A stretch of 32,002 nt of DNA from contig CAMNPN010000082.1 of assembly GCA_946548085.1 (NCBI GenBank), positions 1 through 32,002 on the forward strand, written 5' to 3'. Position numbers and translations under genes: made by a program. Origin of the DNA: an uncultured Prevotella sp. GTDB taxonomy: Bacteria; Bacteroidota; Bacteroidia; Bacteroidales; Bacteroidaceae. Every line of letters starts with the position of its first letter. The first letter of the stretch is position 1. A model generated the notes under the pieces. The model had not been told where the DNA came from and searched no databases. It was given only the letters and a program-made list of their open reading frames with translations. Shown piece by piece: positions 7,565-15,001 of this stretch.

Positions 7565-8311
7565 CTACGCAGGCTTCGGATATCTCCTTGTCCACCCGTC
7601 CCAGCGGAGCTTCATCACACCGAAGAATGCCTCACCGAAGATGCCACCCGACATCTTGCTCACACCCTCCTTGCGGTTTACGAAGATCACGCTCACCTCC
7701 TTGATCCTGAAGCCGATCTTATACGCCGTGTATTTCATCTCTATCTGGAAAGCGTAGCCCTTGAAGCGAATCTTGTCGAGCTCGATGGTCTGTAGCACTC
7801 GACGCTTGTAGCAAACGAAACCCGCCGTGGTGTCGTGTACCTTAAAGCCGGTGACAACCCTCACGTATTTCGAAGCGAAATAACTCATCAGCACACGCCC
7901 TACAGGCCAGTTCACCACATTCACGCCACTGACATAGCGGCTGCCGACAGACACATCGTACCCCTCGTCATGACAGGCGGCATACAGCCTGGGCAGGTCT
8001 TTCGGGTCGTGACTGAAGTCTGCGTCCATCTCGAAGATATAGGAGTAGTCGTGCTCTAAGGCCCATCTGAAACCTGTGATATAGGCTGTCCCTAATCCTA
8101 ACTTCCCGTTGCGCTCGATGATATATAGGCGGTCGCCGAACTCCATTGCCATCAGCCCCCTGACGATGGCTGCCGTTCCGTCTGGCGAGCCGTCGTCGAT
8201 GACGAGAATGTGGAAGCATTTCTCCAAAGAGAATACAGCCCTGATTATTTTCTCAATATTCTCCTTCTCGTTATACGTCGGAATGATGACAATACTGTCG
8301 CTTTGGTGCAT
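7565..8311 (-). CDS. Polyprenol-phosphate glycosyltransferase (GT2, dolichol-phosphate mannosyltransferase-like)
   Basis: 248 residues with the GT-A fold of family 2: IVIIPTYNEKENI at the N terminus, VIDDGSPDGT (37-46) for nucleotide-sugar binding and EMDADFSHDP (94-103) carrying the metal-binding DxD. Length and the SHDP motif match polyprenol monophosphomannose synthases, which transfer a sugar from GDP- or UDP-sugar to undecaprenyl phosphate on the cytosolic face of the membrane. There are no C-terminal membrane helices, so it is the short soluble DPM1-like type. It is the first gene of an operon with plsC and the metallophosphoesterase and has its own -7 box. The sugar donor is not determined. 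Confidence 0.88.
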   Translation of the reverse strand: MHQSDSIVIIPTYNEKENIEKIIRAVFSLEKCFHILVIDDGSPDGTAAIVRGLMAMEFGDRLYIIERNGKLGLGTAYITGFRWALEHDYSYIFEMDADFSHDPKDLPRLYAACHDEGYDVSVGSRYVSGVNVVNWPVGRVLMSYFASKYVRVVTGFKVHDTTAGFVCYKRRVLQTIELDKIRFKGYAFQIEMKYTAYKIGFRIKEVSVIFVNRKEGVSKMSGGIFGEAFFGVMKLRWDGWTRRYPKPA

Positions 8312-8330
8312 AATCTTATAAATTACGGTG

Positions 8331-8338
8331 CAAAGTTA
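8331..8338 (-). promoter_or_regulatory. -7 box for the glycosyltransferase-plsC-phosphoesterase operon
   Basis: On the minus strand this reads TAACTTTG followed by CACC, 20 bases before the ATG at 8311. It is divergent from the mfd promoter 44 bases away, so both share one short control region. Confidence 0.75.
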
Positions 8339-8381
8339 ATAAAAATATGTGATAAGCATGCCTTAATCGCAGAATTTTTAG

Positions 8382-8389
8382 TAATTTTG
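8382..8389 (+). promoter_or_regulatory. -7 box for mfd (TAATTTTG)
   Basis: TAATTTTG followed by CA lies only 14 bases before the mfd ATG. If transcription starts about 7 bases after the box, the 5' leader is under 10 bases. Confidence 0.7.
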
Positions 8390-8402
8390 CACACAATTCG
8401 CG

Positions 8403-11400
8403 ATGAAGATAGAGGAATTAGTCAGCCAATATGCGCGTCTGCCACAGCTGAAGGCATTCGCCAGCCAACTTGGAAAGTCGTCGGAAACGACGATTGTCCT
8501 TGAGGGTTTGTTGGCTTCGTCGGCGCCAATGCTCTTTGCCGCCCTCTCCGCGAAGTGCCCTCGGCGTATGCTTTTCGTTCTGCAGGATGCCGAGGAGGCT
8601 GGCTATTTCTATCACGACCTCACCCAGCTCATGGGCAGCAGCGATGTGCTCTTCTTCCCCTCCAGCTATCGGCGTGCCGTGAAATACGCTCAGCATGATC
8701 CTGCCTCTGAAATTCTGAGAACGGAGGTGCTTTCGAGGATAAACTCGTGTAGTGCGGAAAAATTGCTCGTGGTCTCTTATCCTGATGCCTTGGCAGAACT
8801 GGTTGTCTCGAAACAAAACCTCGATGCCCGTACATTGGTGCTTGAGAAAGACCAGACCATCGCCGTTGCAGACATAGAGAAGACCCTTCACGACTTCGGA
8901 TTCCATGAGGTAGACTATGTCTACGAGCCAGGACAATATGCTTTACGTGGTTCTATCCTCGATATCTACTCTTTCAGTTGCGAATATCCCTATCGTATCG
9001 ATTTCTTTGGCGATGACATCGACTCTATCCGAACCTTCGAGGTGGAGAACCAGCTCTCCTTAGAACGGTGCGATCATGTAGAGATTGTGCCCGAGCTCGC
9101 TGTCACTGCTGACGAGAAGGTGCCGTTCCTTTCTTTCTTACCACAGGATGTGCTGCTTGTGACGAAGGATTTTGTTTATGTCTGCGATGCCATCGACCGT
9201 ATCTACCAGGAGGGCTTCTCTGCTCAGGCACGTGCCGAACAGTTGGAGTCTGCTACGGAGATGGAGCGCTCCGAGATAGAGCGCCAGCTGCGCCGTGAGC
9301 TTCAGCTCATCACAGGTCCGCAGTTCATGGCAGATGCGAAAAACTTCCGCCGCATCGAGATCGGCCACTGTCCGTCTGCGGGGGCGGGGCCTGCTTCTTC
9401 CGTCGACCGCCTCTCCTTCTCCGTCTCTCCACAGCCGCTCTTCCATAAAAACTTCGACCTGCTTACGCAAGCCTTTGAAGATTATCAGTCGCGGGGCTAT
9501 CTTATCTATATCCTCGCCGACAGTCAGAAGCAGAACCAGCGTTTGAAGGATATCTTCGCAGAGAAGTCTGAGCAGGTGGTCTTCACTCCTGTCGACAAGA
9601 CCCTCCACGAAGGTTTCGTCGACAACGACCTCCGCATCTGCGTATTCACCGATCATCAGATTTTCGACCGTTTCCATAAATACAGTCTCAAAAGTGACAA
9701 AGCCCGTAGTGGAAAGATGGCGCTTACGCTGAAGGAGATACAGCAGTTCGAGATTGGCGACTATGTGGTTCATGTGGATCATGGCGTGGGTAAATTCGGA
9801 GGACTGGTCAGAGTGCCTATCAATCAGAATACTCCGAGTCATCAGGACAGCTCGGGCTATCAGGAGATGATAAAGATCATCTATCAGAATGGCGATAGCA
9901 TTTACGTCTCTATCCACTCGCTTTACAAGGTGTCGAAGTATAAGTCGCAGGATAACGGAGAGCCACCGCGACTCTCCACGCTCGGCACGGGTCAGTGGGA
10001 GCGTCTGAAGGAGCGTACAAAAAAGCATATCAAGGACATCGCCCGCGACCTCATCAAGCTCTATGCCAAGCGCCGTCGCGAGAAAGGCTTTGCCTTCAGT
10101 GCCGACTCCTATCTGCAGCACGAGCTCGAGGCCAGCTTCCTCTATGAGGATACCCCTGACCAACTGAAGGCCACGCAGGACGTAAAGGCCGACATGGAGC
10201 GTGCCCGCCCTATGGATCGTCTTGTCTGTGGCGATGTGGGCTTCGGCAAGACTGAGGTCGCTGTGCGTGCTGCCTTCAAGGCCGCCATCGACGGCAAGCA
10301 GGTAGCTGTGCTGGTGCCTACCACCGTGCTGGCCTACCAGCATTTCCGCACCTTCTCCTCGCGGCTCAAGGATATGCCGGTTCGTGTCGACTACCTCACC
10401 CGTGCCCGTTCGTCGAAGCAGACAAAAGCACTGCTCGACGACCTGGCTCAGGGCAAGATAAATATTATAATAGGTACGCATAAGCTTATCGGCAAGTCGG
10501 TGGCGTTCAAGGACCTCGGACTGCTTATCATCGATGAGGAGCAGAAGTTCGGTGTGGCCACGAAAGAGAAACTCCGTCAGCTGAAGACCAATGTCGACAC
10601 CCTTACGATGTCGGCCACCCCCATCCCCCGTACGCTGCAGTTCTCGCTCGTCGGAGCCCGCGACCTCAGTGTCATACAGACACCTCCGCCCAACCGCTAT
10701 CCCATTCAGACGGAGATACACACCTTCGGTTCCGAGATTATCGCCGATGCCATCAACTTCGAGATGTCGCGCAACGGACAGGTCTACTTCGTCAACAATC
10801 GCATCAGTGAGCTACAGTCTATTGCAGATCTTATCCATAAGTACATCCCTGATGCACGCATCGCCATCGGACACGGGCAGATGAAGCCTGAGCAGCTTGA
10901 ACAGATCGTGCTCGACTTCTCTAACTACGACTACGATGTGCTGCTTTCTACCACGATTGTGGAGAATGGCATCGACATCCCCAATGCCAATACGATCATC
11001 ATCAATGGGGCTCACAATTTCGGACTCTCTGACCTTCACCAGATGCGAGGACGCGTGGGACGAGGCAACCGTAAGGCCTTCTGCTATTTGCTCGCACCCC
11101 CGCTGGCAGCCCTGAGCCCAGAGTCGCGCCGCCGACTCGAAGCGCTTGAGAACTTCTCCGACCTGGGCTCGGGCATCAATATCGCCATGCAGGATCTCGA
11201 CATCCGTGGAGCGGGCAACCTGCTCGGCTCGGAACAGTCGGGGTTCATCTCCGACCTCGGTTACGAGACCTATCAGAAGATCCTCAACCAGGCGATGGCA
11301 GAATTGAGGAATGAGAAATCGTGGAGTGAGGAGTGTGGAGAGAGGAGTGAGAATACTTCAGATTCAGACAATTCCCACTCCACACTCCTCACTCCATCCT

Positions 11401-11879
11401 CCTCGGCCTTTGTCGACGACTGTACGCTGGAGTCCGACCTTGAGATGTTCTTCCCCGACCGCTATGTGCCCAGCGACTCTGAGCGTATGCTGCTCTATCG
11501 CGAACTCGACGGTCTCGCATCCAGTCAGCACCTCGATGATGACCTCAAAGCCTATCGCGCCAGACTTATCGACCGTTTCGGCCCCATTCCCGACGTGGCC
11601 GAGGAACTTATTCGGGTGGTGCCGTTACGTGTGTGCGGCAAGCAGCTTGGCATTGAGAAGATTCTCCTTAAACAGTCGAAGATGCACCTCTACTTCGTCA
11701 GCAATTCCGATAGTCCCTATTTCCAGAGCGAAGCCTTCGGACGCATCCTCGACTATGTGGCCAGCCATCCGCGACAGTGCAACTTCCATGAGACGGCTGG
11801 CAAGCGTTCGGTCATCATCTCGGATGTATCTTCTATAGACGGAGCTCTGACAATCTGTCGTAGAATCATGCCAGATTGA
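8403..11879 (+). CDS. mfd: Transcription-repair coupling factor Mfd
   Basis: 1158 residues, matching the family length. The order is a UvrB-like N-terminal module, then a CarD-like RNA polymerase interaction domain beginning near residue 447 (FEIGDYVVHVDHGVGKF), then a RecG-like translocase with Walker A GDVGFGKTE (610-618), DEEQ (711-714), MSATPIPRTLQ and the motif VI region MRGRVGRG (881-888), then the C-terminal regulatory domain. Mfd removes RNA polymerase stalled at lesions and recruits UvrA. The oddity lies at about residues 970-1002, the linker before the C-terminal domain. It is replaced by a Ser/Glu/Thr-rich stretch encoded by a palindromic DNA repeat (11322-11396) that keeps the frame. 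All catalytic motifs are intact, so the protein is probably functional. Confidence 0.97.
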   Translation: MKIEELVSQYARLPQLKAFASQLGKSSETTIVLEGLLASSAPMLFAALSAKCPRRMLFVLQDAEEAGYFYHDLTQLMGSSDVLFFPSSYRRAVKYAQHDPASEILRTEVLSRINSCSAEKLLVVSYPDALAELVVSKQNLDARTLVLEKDQTIAVADIEKTLHDFGFHEVDYVYEPGQYALRGSILDIYSFSCEYPYRIDFFGDDIDSIRTFEVENQLSLERCDHVEIVPELAVTADEKVPFLSFLPQDVLLVTKDFVYVCDAIDRIYQEGFSAQARAEQLESATEMERSEIERQLRRELQLITGPQFMADAKNFRRIEIGHCPSAGAGPASSVDRLSFSVSPQPLFHKNFDLLTQAFEDYQSRGYLIYILADSQKQNQRLKDIFAEKSEQVVFTPVDKTLHEGFVDNDLRICVFTDHQIFDRFHKYSLKSDKARSGKMALTLKEIQQFEIGDYVVHVDHGVGKFGGLVRVPINQNTPSHQDSSGYQEMIKIIYQNGDSIYVSIHSLYKVSKYKSQDNGEPPRLSTLGTGQWERLKERTKKHIKDIARDLIKLYAKRRREKGFAFSADSYLQHELEASFLYEDTPDQLKATQDVKADMERARPMDRLVCGDVGFGKTEVAVRAAFKAAIDGKQVAVLVPTTVLAYQHFRTFSSRLKDMPVRVDYLTRARSSKQTKALLDDLAQGKINIIIGTHKLIGKSVAFKDLGLLIIDEEQKFGVATKEKLRQLKTNVDTLTMSATPIPRTLQFSLVGARDLSVIQTPPPNRYPIQTEIHTFGSEIIADAINFEMSRNGQVYFVNNRISELQSIADLIHKYIPDARIAIGHGQMKPEQLEQIVLDFSNYDYDVLLSTTIVENGIDIPNANTIIINGAHNFGLSDLHQMRGRVGRGNRKAFCYLLAPPLAALSPESRRRLEALENFSDLGSGINIAMQDLDIRGAGNLLGSEQSGFISDLGYETYQKILNQAMAELRNEKSWSEECGERSENTSDSDNSHSTLLTPSSSAFVDDCTLESDLEMFFPDRYVPSDSERMLLYRELDGLASSQHLDDDLKAYRARLIDRFGPIPDVAEELIRVVPLRVCGKQLGIEKILLKQSKMHLYFVSNSDSPYFQSEAFGRILDYVASHPRQCNFHETAGKRSVIISDVSSIDGALTICRRIMPD
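11322..11396 (+). repeat. Palindromic element inserted in frame within mfd
   Basis: A perfect 19-bp inverted repeat: the left arm 11322-11340 (TGGAGTGAGGAGTGTGGAG) is matched by its reverse complement at 11378-11396. The 37-base spacer contains further GAGTGAGAAT-type words that can pair with one mismatch with 11371-11381. Such GAGTGAG-rich palindromes are typical of small intergenic repeats in Bacteroidales, but here the element lies inside a conserved gene and is translated. Confidence 0.85.
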
Positions 11880-11914
11880 CGTATCTTTATTCCCTTCCTC
11901 CTTCATTTCTGCCT

Positions 11915-11933
11915 TTGGCATCTTATTTGCCAA
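11915..11933 (+). terminator. Possible weak terminator after mfd
   Basis: TTGGCA (11915-11920) and TGCCAA (11928-11933) can form a 6-bp stem, followed by CCCTTTATG with only a short T run. Weak evidence. Confidence 0.3.
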
Positions 11934-12001
11934 TCCCTTTATGACTGCGATTTATTCGTAGCGAAAGAACTTTAAAATATTAACAATTTAAAAATATAAT
12001 T

Positions 12002-12008
12002 AGGAGGT
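12002..12008 (+). promoter_or_regulatory. Strong Shine-Dalgarno sequence of hsp20
   Basis: AGGAGGT lies seven bases before the ATG at 12016. A full-length SD is unusual among the genes of this window, which mostly have AT-rich leaders, and supports both the start and high translation of the chaperone. Confidence 0.8.
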
Positions 12009-12015
12009 AAAAATT

Positions 12016-12441
12016 ATGATGCCAATGATGAGAAGTAACAGTTGGATTCCCAGTGTGTTCAATGATTTGTTCGACACAGACTTTATGCCGAAGGCTAATT
12101 GCACGGCTCCGGCAATCAACGTGAAAGAAAGCGACAAGGCCTACACTGTAGAGCTCGCCGCACCGGGCATGAAAAAGGAGGATTTCAATGTGCATATCAA
12201 TGATGAGGGCAACCTGATCATTAAGATGGAGAGCAAGAACGATAAGAAGGAGGAAGACAAGAATACGCGCTACCTGCGTCGTGAGTTCTCCTACTCTAAG
12301 TTCGAGCAGACCCTGATCCTTCCCGACGATGTGAAGAAGGAGGATATCTCAGCCCATGTCGACAATGGCGTACTGACCGTCGAGTTGCCAAAGGTCGTAG
12401 AGGAGAAGGTAAAGGTGTCTCGTCAGATAGACATCGCATAA
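12016..12441 (+). CDS. Small heat-shock protein (Hsp20/alpha-crystallin family)
   Basis: 141 residues, the usual size of bacterial IbpA-like proteins. After a short N-terminal arm (MMPMMRSNSWIPSVFNDLFD) comes the alpha-crystallin domain, from about INVKESDKAYTVELAAPGMK to the end. It includes the hallmark NGVLTVELPK near residues 122-131, an A-x-x-x-x-GVL-type motif, and a short tail. It is an ATP-independent holdase that keeps unfolding proteins soluble in the cytosol. It is monocistronic, with a strong ribosome-binding site and a clear terminator. No CIRCE-like inverted repeat was seen upstream, so control is not readable here. Confidence 0.95.
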   Translation: MMPMMRSNSWIPSVFNDLFDTDFMPKANCTAPAINVKESDKAYTVELAAPGMKKEDFNVHINDEGNLIIKMESKNDKKEEDKNTRYLRREFSYSKFEQTLILPDDVKKEDISAHVDNGVLTVELPKVVEEKVKVSRQIDIA

Positions 12442-12465
12442 TCCGATGTGCCGACTGTTCAGTCA

Positions 12466-12498
12466 GCGACCTGCATTTTTGTGATGCGGGTCGCTTTT
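12466..12498 (+). terminator. Rho-independent terminator of hsp20
   Basis: GCGACCTGCAT (12466-12476) pairs with ATGCGGGTCGC (12484-12494) in an 11-bp stem with one wobble, followed by TTTT. It begins 24 bases after the hsp20 stop. Confidence 0.85.
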
Positions 12499-12599
12499 GC
12501 GTTAATGATGTTTAAATAGAGGCCGGTGTGTTTTTACTTTTCTGTGGTTTACGCGTATTATAGTTATAAACCATTATCAACTTAAGACATGATTCTTTT

Positions 12600-13508
12600 A
12601 TGAAGCATTTACTTACTATGGCTCTCGTGTCACTTGTCATGGGAGCATCTACAGCGTCGGCTCAGACGGCGCAGCCGGAAACCCCGAGCGCTGCGGGCAG
12701 GTATAGTCTTTCGTGTGGCCATGTGTCGATGGAGATCGACGCCGCCAGAGGTGGAAGGATTCTTTCGCTGAAGTACGACGACCGTGAAGTGCTCTCACAG
12801 CTAAGATGGCCTGAATCCTTCGGAAGCACGTTCTGGACCAGTCCGCAGAAAGAGTGGAACTGGCCCCCGGTGAAGGAATTCGACAAAGGAGCATATGTCG
12901 TCGAGCAGGATGGTCCGTTGCTGCGTATGACCAGCGATGTGTCCGAGCGGCTGAAGTGCAGGGTGGGGAAGACCTTTGCTGCCGACGAGACGGATGGCTC
13001 GATTGTTGTCACCTATTCCATCACCAACGAGGGCAGCGAGCCGAGGAAGGTGGCTCCCTGGGAGGTGACGCGCGTCGAGAACGAAGGTGGACTGATCTTC
13101 TTCGATGCTCCTGTCGATAGCATCAGGCCTGGCGGACTGATGGACTTCAAGTCAGCTCAGGGCGCTTCCTGGTATCAGGCAGACGAGCGCAATGAGAACC
13201 GTAAGGTGAATGCCGACGGCAAGGGATGGCTGGCCTATACCGCAAAGGGCCTGCTGCTGGTGAAGCGTTTCGATGACCTCAGCCCCGAGCAGCCAGCTCC
13301 CGGAGAGGCAGAGATACAGATATACGTAAACCGCGGGCGAACCTATATCGAGCTTGAGAGCCAGGGCGCTTATCAGCAGCTGCAGCCTGGAGAGTCGCTG
13401 TCGTGGACGGTTCGCTGGTATCTGTTGCCTTACGATGGCGGGGCCGTGCCCTCTGAGGCTCTACTCAAGAAGGTGCAGGCCATCGTGTCCCCATGCCCCG
13501 TCCCATAA
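12600..13508 (+). CDS. Secreted DUF4380-type protein
   Basis: 302 residues with a clear Sec signal peptide (MKHLLTMALVSLVMGASTAS, cleavage near residues 21-22, no lipobox cysteine). The mature part has the pattern of Bacteroidetes DUF4380 proteins: RGGRILSLKYDDREVL near residues 50-65, then FGSTFWTSPQKEWNWPP (74-90), and beta-rich sequence to the end, compatible with a galactose-mutarotase-like beta-sandwich. Members are exported; the substrate is unknown, and a role in carbohydrate recognition or modification is a guess from fold. It stands alone between two terminators. The ATG at 12600 is chosen because it gives a complete signal peptide. Confidence 0.75.
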   Translation: MKHLLTMALVSLVMGASTASAQTAQPETPSAAGRYSLSCGHVSMEIDAARGGRILSLKYDDREVLSQLRWPESFGSTFWTSPQKEWNWPPVKEFDKGAYVVEQDGPLLRMTSDVSERLKCRVGKTFAADETDGSIVVTYSITNEGSEPRKVAPWEVTRVENEGGLIFFDAPVDSIRPGGLMDFKSAQGASWYQADERNENRKVNADGKGWLAYTAKGLLLVKRFDDLSPEQPAPGEAEIQIYVNRGRTYIELESQGAYQQLQPGESLSWTVRWYLLPYDGGAVPSEALLKKVQAIVSPCPVP

Positions 13509-13518
13509 CCCGCTAAAT

Positions 13519-13559
13519 AGAATGAGGATGCGCTTGTTTGAACAGCGCATCCTCATTCT
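13519..13559. terminator. Bidirectional terminator hairpin between convergent genes
   Basis: A perfect 16-bp stem: AGAATGAGGATGCGCT (13519-13534) and its complement (13544-13559) around a 9-base loop. It lies between the DUF4380 gene and the oppositely oriented trpB gene. The U-tract is short on both sides (CTGTTTGCTT on plus). Confidence 0.8.
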
Positions 13560-13577
13560 CTGTTTGCTTGATTATTA

Positions 13578-14939
13578 TTACTGCTTGTCGAGTTCGGCAA
13601 GGTTCTCTGCAATCATCTCGTCGGTGACGGTGTAGTTCTGCAGGTCGCCCTTGATGAAGGCTTCGTAGCTCGGCATGTCGATGAGTCCGTGGCCAGACAG
13701 GTTGAAGAGGATCACCTTCTCCTCGCCCGTCTCCTTGCACTTCTTGGCCTCGCGGATGGTGGCGGCGATGGCGTGGGTGCTCTCAGGAGCAGGGATGATA
13801 CCCTCGGTGCGAGCGAAGAGCATACCGGCCTCGAAGGTCTCGAGCTGGGGGATGTCGACGCCGTGCATCAGGCCGTCCTTGATGAGCTGCGAGATAATCA
13901 TGCCGGCACCGTGGTAGCGCAGTCCGCCAGCGTGGATGTTCGACGGCCTGAAGTTATGACCCAGGGTGTACATCGGTAGCAGCGGGGTGTAGCCTGCCTC
14001 GTCGCCGAAGTCGTAACGGAACTGGCCGCGCGTGAGCTTCGGACAGCTGTCGGGCTCAGCAGCGATGAACTCTGTGGTCTTGCCGTCGAGCAGGTTGTGG
14101 CGCATGAAGGGGAATGAGATGCCGCCGAAGTTGGAACCGCCGCCGAAACAGCCAATCACGATGTCGGGATACTCGCCGGCCATGGCCATCTGCTTCTCTG
14201 CCTCAAGGCCGATGATGGTCTGGTGGAGGCCTACGTGGTTGAGCACGGAGCCGAGGGTGTACTTACAGTTGGGCGTGGTGGTGGCGAGCTCTACGGCCTC
14301 GGAGATGGCGGTGCCAAGCGAGCCGCTGTGGGTGGGGTCCTTGGTGAGGATATCCTTACCGGCACGGGTGGACATCGAGGGAGACCCCTCAACGACAGCT
14401 CCGAAGGTGCGCATGATGCTGGAGCGGTAGGGCTTCTGCTGCATGGTGATCTTCACCTGATAGACGGCGCAGTCGAGACCGTAGATCTTGGCTGCGTAGG
14501 AGAGGGCTGCGCCCCACTGACCTGCACCGGTCTCGGTGGTCACATTGGTGGTGCCTTCCTGCTTGGCATAGTAGCACTGGGGCAGGGCGGAGTTGATCTT
14601 ATGGGAGCCCAGGGGATTGGTCGACTCGTTCTTGAAATAGATGTGTGCCGGTGTGCCGATGGCCTCTTCGAGGGCATAGGCGCGCACCAGTGGGGTGGAA
14701 CGATAGTACTTGTACTTGTCGAGCACGTCCTCGGGGATGTCGATCCAGCGATGCTCGGTGTCGAGTTCCTGCACGCAGCACTCACGGGGGAAGATGTGTG
14801 CCAGGTCGTCGACGCCCAGGGGCTGCTTGGTGGCAGGGTGGATGGGCGGCATAGGTTTGTTGGGCATGTCTGCCTGAATGTTGTACCACTGTGTGGGAAT
14901 CTCATTCTCCTGTAGGATGAATTTCTTCTGTTTAGCCAT
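13578..14939 (-). CDS. trpB: Tryptophan synthase beta chain, TrpB2 type
   Basis: 453 residues, longer than TrpB1 (about 400) and matching the TrpB2 subgroup. The PLP lysine is Lys114 in NPLGSHKINSA. The glycine-rich phosphate-binding loop reads CFGGGSNFGG, and TTETGAGQWG is the catalytic-loop region. The enzyme condenses indole with serine to form tryptophan in the cytosol. TrpB2 proteins generally do not pair tightly with TrpA and are thought to use free indole or act as salvage enzymes, which fits the absence of trpA or any other trp gene here. It is convergent with the DUF4380 gene and lies 62 bases downstream of the hybrid regulator on the same strand. The intergenic region has no obvious -7 box, so read-through from the regulator is possible. 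Confidence 0.93.
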   Translation of the reverse strand: MAKQKKFILQENEIPTQWYNIQADMPNKPMPPIHPATKQPLGVDDLAHIFPRECCVQELDTEHRWIDIPEDVLDKYKYYRSTPLVRAYALEEAIGTPAHIYFKNESTNPLGSHKINSALPQCYYAKQEGTTNVTTETGAGQWGAALSYAAKIYGLDCAVYQVKITMQQKPYRSSIMRTFGAVVEGSPSMSTRAGKDILTKDPTHSGSLGTAISEAVELATTTPNCKYTLGSVLNHVGLHQTIIGLEAEKQMAMAGEYPDIVIGCFGGGSNFGGISFPFMRHNLLDGKTTEFIAAEPDSCPKLTRGQFRYDFGDEAGYTPLLPMYTLGHNFRPSNIHAGGLRYHGAGMIISQLIKDGLMHGVDIPQLETFEAGMLFARTEGIIPAPESTHAIAATIREAKKCKETGEEKVILFNLSGHGLIDMPSYEAFIKGDLQNYTVTDEMIAENLAELDKQ

Positions 14940-15001
14940 AATGTTTTTTTGTTTTGAATTGGTGACTATTATATCATTTATTATTATTCTATATTATTAT
15001 T

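Noticed and set aside
7506..7595. Longer N terminus for the PlsC protein
   Set aside because: The extra 30 codons run into the end of the glycosyltransferase gene and lack family similarity; the internal ATG gives the normal membrane helix.
9138..10721. 527-codon open frame on the minus strand inside mfd
   Set aside because: It lies entirely antisense to well-supported Mfd motifs, has biased composition from GC-rich third positions and no recognisable domain.
14223..14915. 230-codon open frame opposite trpB
   Set aside because: Shadow of a conserved enzyme gene; no independent start signals.
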